Shown here piece after piece: positions 1-10,477 of a stretch of DNA of 64,000 nucleotides; the first letter of the stretch is position 1; each line of letters begins with the position of its first letter. The stretch comes from Ochrobactrum vermis. Its GTDB lineage: Bacteria; Pseudomonadota; Alphaproteobacteria; Rhizobiales; Rhizobiaceae. The position numbers and the translations under genes were made by a program. Location: positions 821,001-885,000 of the forward strand of contig NZ_PCOC01000002.1 in NCBI RefSeq assembly GCF_002975205.1. Direction: 5' to 3'. Under the pieces are notes generated by a model, which was not told the origin of the DNA, made no database searches, and was given only the letters and a program-made list of their open reading frames with translations.

Positions 1-35
1 GCGGGTGCAAAGTGGTTGAGCCCATCGGGGCATGA

Positions 36-1087
<1,052 letters not shown>

Positions 1088-1105
1088 CATTCAATGATCT
1101 GAAAT

Positions 1106-2761
1106 TTAGACCAGTTCGCCAGCCAGCGCCTTTTTGATCAGTGCGCGGGTTTCGTCGATGCCGTAAAGCGCAACGAAGGAGCCGAAGCGCGGTCCGCGTT
1201 CCTGGCCGATCAGCACCTCATAGAGCATCTGGAAGAAGGAAACCGAAACGCCGGGTCCGCCTTCGGGGCTTTTCTTGGTATGGTCCTGATAACGCTCGAT
1301 GGCACGGGCAACATCAAGGATGGCATTCTGGATGTCGTTGCCATCGGTTCCGGCAGGCAGAGTTCCGAGCTTCGCATCCAGTGCTTCAAGCGCTGCGCGC
1401 TCCACATCGTCCGGCGCGCGGAACTGCTTGGTCGGCTTCACGAAGTCGTTGAAGTAACGGATCGCATAACCAACGAGTGCGTCGAGTTCCGGGTTGTTTT
1501 CCGGCGTTACGCCCGGCACGTGGCGCGAGATAAAACCCCAGAGAACTGCAGGACTTTCGGCGTTAGATGCGCTGACCAGATTGAGCATCAGCGCGAAGGT
1601 GACCGGCAGATTGACCTTTGGCGGGTTGCCGTAATGAATATGCCAGACCGGATTGTTCAGCCGATCCTTCCATTCCTGACGGTCATAGGCCGAAAGATAG
1701 GTGAAATATTCGTCCACCGCCTTCGGGATGACATCGAAATACAGCCGCTTGGCGGTCTTCGGCTTCTGGAAATTGTAAAGTGCGAGGCTTTCTGTCGGCG
1801 CATAGGCCAGCCATTCATCGATGGAAATTCCGTTGCCCTTGGACTTGGAAATCTTCTGGCCGATCTGGTCGAGGAACAGTTCATAGACGAAATGTTCCGG
1901 TGCACGTCCGCCCAGAATTTCGCAAATGCGGTCATAAACGCCCGCATTGGTCTGATGATCCTTGCCGAACATTTCGAAATCGACGCCGAGTGCAGCCCAG
2001 CGCATGCCGAAATCCGGCTTCCACTGCAGCTTCACATTGCCGCCGGTGACGGGCAGGGTCGTTTCAACGCCCTCTTCATCGTCGAACGTGATGGTGCCAG
2101 CCTTGGCATCAACACGCTTCATCGGCACGTAGAGCACGCGACCGGACTTGGGCGAGATCGGCAGGAACGGGCTGTAGGTGGCCTGACGCTCTTCACCAAG
2201 TGTTGGCAGCATCACCTTCATGATGTCGTCATAGCGCTCCACGGCCTTGAGAAGCACCGCGTCAAACTTGCCGGATTTGTAGTATTCGGTCGCGCTGGCA
2301 AACTCGTAATCGAAGCCGAAAGTGTCGAGGAAGCGGCACAGCATGGCGTTGTTATGATCCGCAAAGCTCTTGTAATCGCCGCCGAACGGGTTCGGAACGG
2401 TTGAAAGCGGCATCTGCAGATAGGGCTCGAGAGCTGCCTTGTCCGGCACATTGTCCGGTATCTTGCGCATGCCGTCGAGATCGTCCGAGAAGCAGATCAG
2501 GCGCGTCTTGACCTTGTCTTCGGTCAGAATGCGGAAGGCATGGCGCACCATCGAGGTGCGCGCCACTTCGCCGAACGTGCCGATATGCGGCAGGCCCGAT
2601 GGGCCATAACCGGTTTCGAAGATCACTGTGTCCGGCAGGCCGGTCTTGGCATAGCGCTTGAGAATTTTCTTCGCTTCTTCAAAGGGCCATGCTTTCGCTT
2701 CCGCAGCCGCCGCGGTCAGTTCCGGGGTCAGCGTGATGTCGGGAAGGCGGTGCGAGGTCAT
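1106..2761 (-). CDS. lysK: Lysyl-tRNA synthetase, class I
   Basis: A 551-residue class I lysyl-tRNA synthetase, which charges tRNA-Lys with lysine using ATP in the cytoplasm. The class I signatures are both present: PHIGT (HIGH-type) at residues 58-62 and KISKS (KMSKS-type) at 303-307, followed by the helical anticodon-binding half. Class I LysRS is characteristic of archaea and of alphaproteobacteria such as the Rhizobiales, unlike the class II enzyme of most bacteria. The stop codon lies only 18 bases from the end of the left IS copy, so the element inserted just past the gene without damaging it. Start ATG at 2761. Confidence 0.95.
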   Translation of the reverse strand: MTSHRLPDITLTPELTAAAAEAKAWPFEEAKKILKRYAKTGLPDTVIFETGYGPSGLPHIGTFGEVARTSMVRHAFRILTEDKVKTRLICFSDDLDGMRKIPDNVPDKAALEPYLQMPLSTVPNPFGGDYKSFADHNNAMLCRFLDTFGFDYEFASATEYYKSGKFDAVLLKAVERYDDIMKVMLPTLGEERQATYSPFLPISPKSGRVLYVPMKRVDAKAGTITFDDEEGVETTLPVTGGNVKLQWKPDFGMRWAALGVDFEMFGKDHQTNAGVYDRICEILGGRAPEHFVYELFLDQIGQKISKSKGNGISIDEWLAYAPTESLALYNFQKPKTAKRLYFDVIPKAVDEYFTYLSAYDRQEWKDRLNNPVWHIHYGNPPKVNLPVTFALMLNLVSASNAESPAVLWGFISRHVPGVTPENNPELDALVGYAIRYFNDFVKPTKQFRAPDDVERAALEALDAKLGTLPAGTDGNDIQNAILDVARAIERYQDHTKKSPEGGPGVSVSFFQMLYEVLIGQERGPRFGSFVALYGIDETRALIKKALAGELV

Positions 2762-2956
2762 GGTTTAATCCTGTGAAGCGCTCTATTCAAAAAAACGTGC
2801 GCACGTGGGAGGCGCATATTGCTCTATGGCGCGGCAACCACTGTCCGTCAACGGTTGCGACCGAATTTCCTTGCGCAACGTGATGCAGCTTCCTAACTTT
2901 CAAACCAATTTGGGCCGTTGGAGTTGATTCCGGCCATTGTTGTGCAGGAGTACGCG

Positions 2957-3379
2957 ATGAAAAAGATCACCCCGCAGGACGCACTCGTCTATATCATGGT
3001 TACGACGTCTGCCGCCGACACCACCATGACCGATGCCGAGCTGGAATCCATCGGCAATGTGGTGACGCGCCTGCCGGTTTTCCGTGGTTTCGATACCGGA
3101 CGTCTGCCGCAGCTTGCCAATGATTGCTATACGTTGCTGGCCTATGAAGATGGCCTGGAAAAGATTCTCGATCTCGCTCATGAAGCATTGCCGGAACGCC
3201 TCTACGATACGGCCTATGCGCTGGCTGTCGAAGTGGCTGCCGCCGATCTGCATGTGGAGCAGGAGGAACTGGAGTTCCTGCAGATGCTGCGTGACCGCTG
3301 GACGCTGGATGAATTGACCGTTGCCGCCATTGAACGCAGTGCGCGCGTGCGCTTTCGCAAGCTTGATCCTGTCGTTTAG
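2957..3379 (+). CDS. TerB-family (tellurite-resistance-type) protein
   Basis: A 140-residue soluble, mostly helical acidic protein of the TerB/co-chaperone DjlA N-terminal type: an internally repeated helical domain with acidic residues in the loops (TDAELE; HVEQEELEFL), as expected for a metal-binding TerB fold. The ATG at 2957 has a good ribosome site (caggag at 2945-2950). An in-frame TTG at 2918 is less likely. The gene stands alone, divergent from lysK. No other ter genes are nearby, so a true tellurite role is not supported. Its TAG stop codon is formed with the first bases of a palindromic repeat. Confidence 0.75.
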   Translation: MKKITPQDALVYIMVTTSAADTTMTDAELESIGNVVTRLPVFRGFDTGRLPQLANDCYTLLAYEDGLEKILDLAHEALPERLYDTAYALAVEVAAADLHVEQEELEFLQMLRDRWTLDELTVAAIERSARVRFRKLDPVV

Positions 3380-3479
3380 AGCGCGTTTCGATCTGATTGA
3401 ATCAGATCGGCACTCTAATCCTTTGTTTTAACGCGCATCTTTTCCGAAAACCGTTTCACACTTTTCGGGATGCGCTCTA
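3378..3479. repeat. Bru-RS-like palindromic repeat (full copy)
   Basis: About 100 bp of palindromic DNA. It contains the inner inverted repeat gatctgatt/aatcagatc, and its outer ends agagcgcg... and ...gcgctct pair with each other. The second half holds the signature ccgtttcacacttttcggg. Related copies or fragments occur near 11084, 30825, 47845 and 57327. It resembles the Bru-RS repeats described from Brucella. Confidence 0.8.
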
Positions 3480-3492
3480 GAGCAAGAAATGC

Positions 3493-3519
3493 AAAACGGG
3501 CGGAAAATCCGCCCGTTTT
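3493..3519. terminator. Bidirectional intrinsic terminator
   Basis: An 11-bp perfect stem, aaaacgggcgg (3493-3503) with ccgcccgtttt (3509-3519), has a 5-base loop. The A and T runs at its base make it usable from both sides. It lies between the convergent TerB-like gene and the gene at 3540-3884. Confidence 0.85.
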
Positions 3520-3539
3520 CTTTGTGGGTTTCAGGATAA

Positions 3540-3884
3540 TCAGCACACGACCGGGAGCCGTCGTGCCTTGCGCCCCTCAAGAGCGGCACGCATGATGCGG
3601 GCAGCTTCTGCGAATGTGGGCGTTTCCTTCCAGTGTTCGGCAAGAATGATGCCGGTCGGGACGATGTCCCTCAGCGCTTCCAGCGTGTGGCGTGGCACCA
3701 TATCGGTGCAGTTCCACAGGCGGCGGAAGACGACGCTGATACGAGTGGTCTTGCCATTGACCCGAACAACAGGTTCAGCCGTTTCCGGGGTCCAATCTTC
3801 ATAAGCATCAACCGCATCCTGAAACGCGTGATGAAGGTAGATCGGTGCATGACCGTCATGAAGCGGGGGCAGCAAACTGGACAT
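3540..3884 (-). CDS. Conserved-looking hypothetical protein
   Basis: A 114-residue soluble protein that I do not recognise. It has no signal peptide or membrane segment. Features seen are an early HDGHAP segment, a central stretch VVFRRLWNCTDMVPRHTLEAL and a basic C-terminal end. The ATG at 3884 is preceded by gagagga, a good ribosome site, and the codon use is like that of the neighbours, so it is probably a real gene. It stands alone, convergent to the TerB-like gene, with a shared terminator between them. No function is proposed. Confidence 0.6.
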   Translation of the reverse strand: MSSLLPPLHDGHAPIYLHHAFQDAVDAYEDWTPETAEPVVRVNGKTTRISVVFRRLWNCTDMVPRHTLEALRDIVPTGIILAEHWKETPTFAEAARIMRAALEGRKARRLPVVC

Positions 3885-4462
3885 TTCTGTTTCCTCTCTT
3901 CCAATGTGGTTCAGCTTTCAGGGGGCATTTGTCACCAGGTGATTGAAGTGGGGCGTACAAATGCATTCAAACAAGAGCCTTGAATTGCTCTTCTGTGGTC
4001 TATGCGTGTCGCGTCGAAATGAAAGCTCACGAAATACGACAACACATAATTAACCATGATCTACGGAAGAAGGCCTGTTTGGCAAGAGGGGATTTTCTTT
4101 AAATCAGCTCTTATCGGAAAAATAATTCAACCGCACAGGTTTAAATACTGCAATAATAAGCTAGAAAATCATTGAAATATTATTTTTACTTGACGGTTAA
4201 AGATGCCGGAAAACAGAATGTTTTTCGATATTTATTGTTCGGGTGACAGGTTTGATCCTGTCATTTACGGGCGACTGGTATAAAAAGTCAGAGCTTGAAT
4301 CAAAAAGCGGCATGTGTGTGCAAAAATGGTAATTTTCGAGTACCGGAGCGCAATGTACTTTTAGATACATGAGCATCGGAACGCAAGCAAATTGCCATTT
4401 GCAGCCGCACAGGGCGACTTTTGGAACAGGCTCTTAGCGAATGAAAATGTGATTGCGGGGCA
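3885..4462. other. AT-rich intergenic region upstream of the peptide-type ABC importer
   Basis: 578 bases without a convincing gene. The stretch is clearly more AT-rich than its neighbours, especially 4010-4300. It contains a small hairpin, gacagg/cctgtc, near 4243-4260, and a dispersed repeat copy at 4321-4409. A 27-codon ATG ORF near 4018 has no ribosome site and was not called. The promoter of the operon starting at 4463 must lie here, but I could not identify it. Confidence 0.5.
4321..4409 (-). repeat. Dispersed ~90-bp repeat, copy 1
   Basis: Read on the minus strand, this matches 19870-19958 along its length. Shared blocks are tgcaaatggc, tgctcatgta, ctaaaagtaca and cgctccggt. The middle is a small palindrome (tgta...ctaaaagtaca). 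It lies just upstream of the ABC importer operon, so part of it may be in the leader transcript. Confidence 0.65.
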
Positions 4463-6079
4463 ATGAATATGGTTCAACTGGTTCTGTCGCGTAGGGCTTT
4501 TCTGGCGGGTTCGACCGCTTTGGCTGCTCTCGCTGTCTGGCCGCAACGGTCGAATGCGGCTGGCGAAGTGAAAGGCGGCCGGCTGGTCGTGGCCGCAGAT
4601 TCAGAGCCGCGCAATCTGAACCCGGCCATCGTGGCATCCAATGGTGTTTTCTTCGTCGCAAGCAAGGTGATCGAGCCTCTGGCGGAAGCGTCCTCCGAGG
4701 GCGAAAATGGTCTCGCGCCGCGGCTTGCCACAGGCTGGGAAGGCTCCGCCGACGGGCTGACGGTGGCGTTCCGTCTGCGCGACGATGTCAAATGGCACGA
4801 TGGCAAGCCGTTCACATCGGCAGATGTGGCCTTTTCGGCCATGGAAGTCTGGAAACCATTGCAAAACCTTGGCCGCGTTGTGTTCAAGGCGCTGGAGAAG
4901 GTCGAAACGCCAGACGACCTGACTGCCGTCTTCCATTTCTCCGAGCCGACGCCCTTCCAGCTTATCCGCAATGCCCTGCCGGCATTGACCGCAGTGCTTC
5001 CGAAACATGTCTTCGCGGGCAGTGACATCATGGCCAATCCAGCCAATGAAAAGCTCGTCGGCACCGGCCCGTTCAAATATGCCGAGCACAAGACTGGCGA
5101 ATATTATCGGCTGACACGGAACGACGATTATTGGGGCGAGGGGGAGCCTTATCTGGACGAGATCGTCTATCGCGTGTTGCCGGATCGCGCCGCAGCCGCT
5201 GGTGCGCTGGAGGCGGAAGAAATCGATCTCGCCGCTTTTTCCGCCGTGCCGCTAGCCGATCTGGACCGCATTTCGAAGGTTCCGGGCCTGACAGTCATTT
5301 CCAAGGGCTATGAAGCGCTGACCTATCAGCTGGTGGTGGAGATCAACCATCGCCGCAAGGAGCTGGCGGACCTGGAGGTTCGGCAGGCAATAGCCCATGC
5401 CATCGATCGTGATTTCGCGGTGAAGACGATTTTTCTCGGTTACGCCAAGACCTCAACCGGCCCCGTGCCGCGCTATGACAGCCAGTTTTACACCGATGAC
5501 GTCTCGTCCTATCCGTTCGATGTCGCGAAGGCGAATGCGCTTCTGGACGAGGCCGGTTACAAGCGGGGCACGGACGGAACGCGCTTCACGCTCAAGCTTC
5601 TTCCGGCGCCCTACTTCAACGAAACGAAGCAGTTTGGCGATTATCTGCGTCAGGCACTTGCGGCAGTCGGCATTGATGCGCGTATCGTCAACAATGATTC
5701 CGCCGCACATCAAAAGGCGGTCTATACCGATCATGATTTCGACCTGGCCATCGCGCCCACGGTCTATCGTGGCGATCCGGCCATATCCACGACGATTCTG
5801 GTCGAAAGCGGTATTCCGGCAGGTGTGCCGTTTTCCAACCAGGGCGGCTATGCCAATGCGGAACTCGACGCGCTGATCGCCAAAGCCGCACACGAGATCG
5901 ACGAGAAAAAGCGCACGGCGCTCTACCAGCAGTTCCAGCAGATGGTGAAGGCGGATTTACCGCTGATCAATGTTGCGGAATGGGGCTTCATCACCGTTGC
6001 CAGCGACCGCGTGAAAAATGTTTCCAACAATCCGCGCTGGGCTGTTTCCAACTGGGCGGATACATGGCTGGAACAGTGA
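4463..6079 (+). CDS. ABC transporter substrate-binding protein, family 5 (peptide/nickel type), Tat-exported
   Basis: A 538-residue extracytoplasmic solute-binding protein of family 5 (DppA/OppA/NikA type), first gene of a five-gene importer. The N-terminus has a twin-arginine signal: SRRAFLAG at residues 9-16, then a hydrophobic stretch and an Ala-rich cleavage region near residue 33. The family body follows, with an early RNLNPA segment, the WHDGKPFTSADVAFS family signature and a C-terminal ADLPLINVAEWGF segment. A second in-frame ATG at 4469 is equally possible. The ligand cannot be told from sequence. Tat export suggests that it folds before transport. Confidence 0.9.
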   Translation: MNMVQLVLSRRAFLAGSTALAALAVWPQRSNAAGEVKGGRLVVAADSEPRNLNPAIVASNGVFFVASKVIEPLAEASSEGENGLAPRLATGWEGSADGLTVAFRLRDDVKWHDGKPFTSADVAFSAMEVWKPLQNLGRVVFKALEKVETPDDLTAVFHFSEPTPFQLIRNALPALTAVLPKHVFAGSDIMANPANEKLVGTGPFKYAEHKTGEYYRLTRNDDYWGEGEPYLDEIVYRVLPDRAAAAGALEAEEIDLAAFSAVPLADLDRISKVPGLTVISKGYEALTYQLVVEINHRRKELADLEVRQAIAHAIDRDFAVKTIFLGYAKTSTGPVPRYDSQFYTDDVSSYPFDVAKANALLDEAGYKRGTDGTRFTLKLLPAPYFNETKQFGDYLRQALAAVGIDARIVNNDSAAHQKAVYTDHDFDLAIAPTVYRGDPAISTTILVESGIPAGVPFSNQGGYANAELDALIAKAAHEIDEKKRTALYQQFQQMVKADLPLINVAEWGFITVASDRVKNVSNNPRWAVSNWADTWLEQ

Positions 6080-6111
6080 CTAAGCAGCCGGATTGATTGT
6101 ATCCTGCCACC

Positions 6112-7098
6112 GTGAAACAGATTCTGGCCCTTTTCCGCAAACGACTGGTCGGCAGCATTATCGTGCTGCTGATTGTTATTGTCGGTTGTTTTTTCATGCT
6201 GGAAAGTGCGCCGGGCGATGCCGTCGACGCCTATGCCGTGACATTCGGCGGCGATGCGGCAACGATTGCCGAAATGCGGGCGCGCTGGGGGCTGGACCAA
6301 TCCATTTGGCATCGGCTGGGGGCCTATCTGGCAGCACTTGTGCAGGGTAATCTCGGCTGGTCCGTGAGTTTCAACCGACCTATTCTCGACGTTATTCTGG
6401 AGCGCCTGCCCAACACGCTTCTTTTGATGGGAGCGGCGACCGCTTTATCTTTTGCTGTGGGCTCGCTCCTTGGCGTCGTGGCGGGTGCAAAGCCCGGAAG
6501 CTTTCGTGATCGGTTTCTTTCCGTCGCATCGCTTGTTCTCTATGCGATCCCCGGCTTCTGGCTGGCGCTTGTGCTGGTCATTCTGTTTTCGATCAGACTG
6601 CGCTGGCTGCCGTCGAGCGGCATCGAAACAATTGCCTCCGGCAAGCACGGGCTGCCGCGGGCGGGCGATATTGCAGTTCATCTGGTGCTGCCGGTTGTCT
6701 CACTGGCGGTGATCTATCTGGCGCTTTACCTGCGGGTCATGCGCGCTGCCATGGCCGATATATGGCGCATGGATTTCGTGCGTGCCTTGCGAGCGAGGGG
6801 CATTTCGCATCCGCGCATCGTCCTGCGCCACGTGGTGCGCAACGCGTTGCTGCCACTCATTACCGTGCTGGGCTTACAGGCTGCATCCATGCTCGGCGGT
6901 AGCGTGGTGATCGAAAGCGTTTTCGCCGTGCCGGGGCTGGGGCGGCTGGCGCAAGAGGCCGTTGCAAGCCGCGATACGCCGCTTCTGCTCGGTGTCATTC
7001 TGGTCAGCGCCATCATGGTTATTGTGGTCAATTTCCTTATCGATCTGATCTATCTCTGGCTCGATCCGCGTATAGCGACCGGAGGCGGCAGGGCATGA
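6112..7098 (+). CDS. ABC transporter permease, DppB/OppB type
   Basis: A 328-residue inner-membrane permease with about six membrane segments and the typical N-terminal segment followed by a periplasmic loop. The BPD_transp_1 domain occupies the C-terminal two thirds, and its EAA-type loop is near VRALRARGISHPRIVLRHV. A GTG start at 6112 gives a normal N-terminus (MKQILALFRKR). An in-frame TTG at 6097 would add five residues. Neither has a strong ribosome site. It ends 4 bases inside the next gene, so translation is probably coupled. Confidence 0.88.
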   Translation: MKQILALFRKRLVGSIIVLLIVIVGCFFMLESAPGDAVDAYAVTFGGDAATIAEMRARWGLDQSIWHRLGAYLAALVQGNLGWSVSFNRPILDVILERLPNTLLLMGAATALSFAVGSLLGVVAGAKPGSFRDRFLSVASLVLYAIPGFWLALVLVILFSIRLRWLPSSGIETIASGKHGLPRAGDIAVHLVLPVVSLAVIYLALYLRVMRAAMADIWRMDFVRALRARGISHPRIVLRHVVRNALLPLITVLGLQAASMLGGSVVIESVFAVPGLGRLAQEAVASRDTPLLLGVILVSAIMVIVVNFLIDLIYLWLDPRIATGGGRA

Positions 7099-7925
7099 GC
7101 GGGGCTAAACGTTATTTCAGAACGGGTGAAGGTATAACAGGCACAATCCTGCTGGCGCTGCTCGTGCTGGCAGCAGTTTCAGCGCCTCTGTTCTTTCCCG
7201 CTGATCCTTTAAGCATTGTCTCAACGCCGTTGCTGCAACCCTTTGACAACGCGGATTTTATTTTTGGAACGGATCGGCTCGGGCGCGATGTTCTGGCTGA
7301 GCTTTTCCATGGTGCGCGCACATCGCTTGCAGTGGGATTGGCGGCCGCCTGCGCCTCAATCATCCTCGGCAGCATCGTCGGAACGCTGGCCGGTTTTGCG
7401 GGCGGTGTCATCGATGAAATCCTGATGCGGATCACGGAAGCCTTCCAGACTGTGCCGGGCTTTCTGCTGGCGCTGGCGCTGGTCAGCATTGCCGGGCCGT
7501 CGCTGCCGGTGCTGATTGCTGCGATCGCACTTTCGAGCTGGACGCAGGCTGCGCGCCTTACGCGCGGGCAGGTGCTCACAATCCGCGAAAGCGACTATGT
7601 GGCTTCCGCCCGTGTCATCGGCATGCATCCGATGGAAATCGCTTTTCGCCAGATTCTGCCCAATGCCTTGCCGCCGGTTCTGGCGCTGGTGCCGGTGATC
7701 GTCGCTTCCGCCATATTGATCGAAGCCGCTCTGTCGTTTCTGGGGCTGGGCGACCCGAACCGCGTCACCTGGGGCGGGATGATCGCCGAGGGGCGCACGG
7801 TTTTGCGCTCCGCGCCATGGCTTTCGATCCTGCCGGGTCTGGCGCTGGCATTGACTGTTGTTGGCGTCTATCTCGCGGGCGAAGGGCTGACGAACGCCTT
7901 GTCCCGACGCGAGGTGCAGTCATGA
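7095..7925 (+). CDS. ABC transporter permease, DppC/OppC type
   Basis: A 276-residue second permease of the importer. It has an N-terminal membrane segment, the FGTDRLGRDVLAEL signature shared by DppC-type proteins around residues 56-69, and a C-terminal permease domain with the EAA-type loop (YVASARVIGMHPMEIAFRQILP). The start codon overlaps the upstream stop, and its own stop overlaps the next start (ATGA at 7922-7925). This tight coupling supports one transporter complex with the genes on either side. Confidence 0.9.
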   Translation: MSGAKRYFRTGEGITGTILLALLVLAAVSAPLFFPADPLSIVSTPLLQPFDNADFIFGTDRLGRDVLAELFHGARTSLAVGLAAACASIILGSIVGTLAGFAGGVIDEILMRITEAFQTVPGFLLALALVSIAGPSLPVLIAAIALSSWTQAARLTRGQVLTIRESDYVASARVIGMHPMEIAFRQILPNALPPVLALVPVIVASAILIEAALSFLGLGDPNRVTWGGMIAEGRTVLRSAPWLSILPGLALALTVVGVYLAGEGLTNALSRREVQS

Positions 7926-8677
7926 ACGTGATTGTCCGGCTGGAACAGCTTTCCGTGCACTATGGCCGTGAAATGGCGCTGGAGAATATCGATCTTGACG
8001 TTCGTTGCGGCGAAACGCTGGCGATTATTGGCGAAAGCGGTTCGGGCAAAAGCACGCTGGCACTGGCCTTGGCCACGCTCCTGCCGGGCAATGCCCGCAT
8101 TTCGGGATACATGAATTGGATAGATGGGAAGCCGCGACCGGGACGTGACACCGGCTTCGTGTTTCAAGACCCTGCATCGAGCTTCGACCCGCTGATGACG
8201 GTCGGCTCGCAGCTTGTCGAGACTATTCGCGCCCATGCGAAAATCGACAGGACGGCGGCTAAGGCCAAAGCAATCAGTCTTTTACAGCGAGTGCACATTC
8301 CGCAACCGGAAGCAGGTTTCACACGCTATCCGCATCAGTTTTCCGGCGGGCAGAAACAGCGCATTGCGATTGCGCTCGCCATTGCCGCCAGCCCACGACT
8401 GCTGATTGCTGATGAGCCGACAAGCGCACTCGACACTATCGTGCAGAAGGAGATTGTCTCTCTCTTGCGTGAACTGGTGCGTGCAGACGGGATGACACTG
8501 ATCTTCATCACCCATGACATTGCTTTGGCATCGGGACTGGCCGACCGCGTTGCGGTTTTCCGGCAGGGAAAACTGGTGGAACTCGGGCCCGCACAAAAGA
8601 TCATCTCAGATCCGCAAACGGATTATACGAAAGCGCTGATTGCAGCCGTGCCAGTGCTGGAGGCAGCACATGGTTGA
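7922..8677 (+). CDS. ABC transporter ATP-binding protein, DppD type
   Basis: A 251-residue ATPase of the importer. Walker A GESGSGKST is at residues 37-45, the signature FSGGQKQR at 140-147 and Walker B LIADEPTSALD from 161. It is shorter than classical DppD because it lacks the long oligopeptide C-terminal extension (oligo_HPY). The start at 7922 is set by the ATGA overlap with the upstream permease and by the family N-terminus. A longer in-frame extension upstream runs inside the permease gene and is rejected. Confidence 0.9.
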   Translation: MNVIVRLEQLSVHYGREMALENIDLDVRCGETLAIIGESGSGKSTLALALATLLPGNARISGYMNWIDGKPRPGRDTGFVFQDPASSFDPLMTVGSQLVETIRAHAKIDRTAAKAKAISLLQRVHIPQPEAGFTRYPHQFSGGQKQRIAIALAIAASPRLLIADEPTSALDTIVQKEIVSLLRELVRADGMTLIFITHDIALASGLADRVAVFRQGKLVELGPAQKIISDPQTDYTKALIAAVPVLEAAHG

Positions 8678-9413
8678 GCCGCTTCTGAAGGCAGACCGGC
8701 TTGTGGTTCGCTATGGCGACGCCCTTGCGGTTGATGGCATCAGCCTCACGATCCAGCCGGGCGAGACACTGGCGCTGGTCGGCCCGTCAGGCAGCGGCAA
8801 GTCCACGCTGGCGCGGGCACTTTTGCGGCTTTTGCCGCTTGAAAGCGGTGCAATCCGCTTTGAAGGTCAGGACTGGCTGGCGTTGCAGGGAGTTGATCTC
8901 CGCAAGCAGCGGGCGCGTATGCAGATGGTGTTTCAGGACCCGCTCTCGGCATTTAATCCGCGTGCAAGCGTCTCCAATCTCTTACGTGAACCGCTGCGCA
9001 TTCATGGGCTCAAGCGCGACATTGCCAGCCTTCTGCAAACGGTCGGGCTTGATCCGGCGCTGGCGCGGCGCGGTGTCCACGAGATTTCCGGCGGGCAGCG
9101 CCAGCGTGTCGCGATAGCACGGGCGCTTGCAACCGCTCCATCGTTGATCGTGCTGGATGAGGCGGTTTCGGCGCTCGATGTCACTGTGCGCGGTGCCATT
9201 CTCAACCGGTTGCGGGATATACAGAACGCCGAGCAGACGGCCTATCTTTTCATTACGCATGATCTGGCGGTCGCGGCACAGATGGCGGACCGTATCGCAG
9301 TGATGGAGCGCGGGCAGATTGTTGAATGCCGCCCGACGCGGGATCTGATAACGGCACCGCAAGCGCCAGTAACAAAAGCGCTGATCGAAGCGGTGCCGCG
9401 TCTCTCGATTTAG
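8670..9413 (+). CDS. ABC transporter ATP-binding protein, DppF type
   Basis: A 247-residue second ATPase. Walker A GPSGSGKST is at residues 38-46, followed by the Q-loop segment MVFQDPLSAFNPR, the signature ISGGQRQRVAIARAL and Walker B LIVLDEAVSALD. The Walker B aspartate is followed by EAVS instead of the common EPTS, which is a tolerated change in DppF-type proteins. The start overlaps the upstream gene by 8 bases. The stop codon (9411-9413) overlaps the proC stop codon on the other strand, so the two operons end tail-to-tail with no space between them. Confidence 0.9.
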   Translation: MVEPLLKADRLVVRYGDALAVDGISLTIQPGETLALVGPSGSGKSTLARALLRLLPLESGAIRFEGQDWLALQGVDLRKQRARMQMVFQDPLSAFNPRASVSNLLREPLRIHGLKRDIASLLQTVGLDPALARRGVHEISGGQRQRVAIARALATAPSLIVLDEAVSALDVTVRGAILNRLRDIQNAEQTAYLFITHDLAVAAQMADRIAVMERGQIVECRPTRDLITAPQAPVTKALIEAVPRLSI

Positions 9414-10225
9414 TTTTTTCCCAACTCCACCGAACGCTTGCGGGCCGCTTCCACGGCCTCGGCAACGAGCATCTTGAGACGGTCGCCCCCCATCAGCACT
9501 TCGAGCGCGGCAGCAGTAGTGCCATTCGGGCTCGTCACCTGTTCGCGCAGCTTTGACGGTGTGTCCGGGCTGGCATCGGCCAGGGCGCCCGCACCCATCA
9601 CGGTCTGCATGGCGAGCAGTGCCGCCGTTTCATGCGGCAGACCGGCGGTCACACCGGCGTCGGTCAGGGCCTCGATGAAGTGGAATACATAGGCCGGACC
9701 CGAACCTGAAACAGCGGTCACGACGTCCATCAGCGCTTCGTCATTTACGCTCGCGACCTTGCCGGATGTCTCAAGAAGACGGGCGATGAAGGCTTCGTTT
9801 TCGTCGGTAACATTGGCGTTCTTGTAGGTGACGAGCATGCCCTTGCCGATCGCAGCAGGCGTGTTCGGCATGCAACGAAGCACGGCTGCATCGTGACCAA
9901 GCTGGCTTTCGAAGAGGGCGACCTGAATACCGGCCGCAACGCTGACGAAAGTGGCAGCCGGTGCGAAGCGCTTATAAGCTGGCAGAACTTTTGCCATGAC
10001 CTGCGGCTTGACGGCCACGAGAACCATGCGCGGCGTCAGATCGACGGGCAGGGCTTCAGCATCGGCAAAGGCATGGACGCCAGCGCCAGCGGCGCGATCG
10101 CGAAGCGCGTCGGTCGGCTCCACGACATACACGTCGTTCGCCTTGAGGATGCCGCTGTCGAGCCAGCCCTTGAGCATGGCGAAGCCCATATTGCCGCAAC
10201 CCACCAGAATTACCGTGTCATGCAT
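9410..10225 (-). CDS. proC: Pyrroline-5-carboxylate reductase
   Basis: A 271-residue enzyme for the last step of proline synthesis, reducing pyrroline-5-carboxylate with NAD(P)H. The N-terminal Rossmann motif GCGNMG is at residues 9-14. The C-terminal dimerisation domain has the family signature TAVSGSGPAYVFHFIEAL and the segment EQVTSPNGTTAAAL. The ATG at 10225 has a ribosome site (aggtgga). A longer reading from 10267 would add 14 unrelated residues. It is convergent with the ABC operon, with overlapping stop codons. Confidence 0.95.
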   Translation of the reverse strand: MHDTVILVGCGNMGFAMLKGWLDSGILKANDVYVVEPTDALRDRAAGAGVHAFADAEALPVDLTPRMVLVAVKPQVMAKVLPAYKRFAPAATFVSVAAGIQVALFESQLGHDAAVLRCMPNTPAAIGKGMLVTYKNANVTDENEAFIARLLETSGKVASVNDEALMDVVTAVSGSGPAYVFHFIEALTDAGVTAGLPHETAALLAMQTVMGAGALADASPDTPSKLREQVTSPNGTTAAALEVLMGGDRLKMLVAEAVEAARKRSVELGKN

Positions 10226-10477
10226 ATTGATTGTTCCACCTGTTTGGTTCACGGCGCACAGTTTCATGTGCGTCTTTTCTCATTCCCTTCGGGATATAGA
10301 CCCGCGCGATTGCGACCTGCAAGACGGTATGGTGAAAAGCACGATATTTGCCCGCGAAGTACTGTCTGGTTACGATTTACCGATTGCTCATAAGATATCG
10401 ACCATTATGCTTGTCATCTGGAATTCTGGACAGAGCAACGAAGCAGATTCTGTTTGCGTTGCTGGAATGGAGAGACA

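Noticed and set aside
1280..2404. Long plus-strand open frame of 374 codons inside lysK
   Set aside because: It is the antisense shadow of lysK. The protein has no recognisable family and codon use does not fit. The same applies to other long frames opposite edd, aceA, potF and pdhS.
4018..4101. 27-codon ORF in the AT-rich gap before the ABC importer
   Set aside because: No ribosome site and no similarity. It could be chance.
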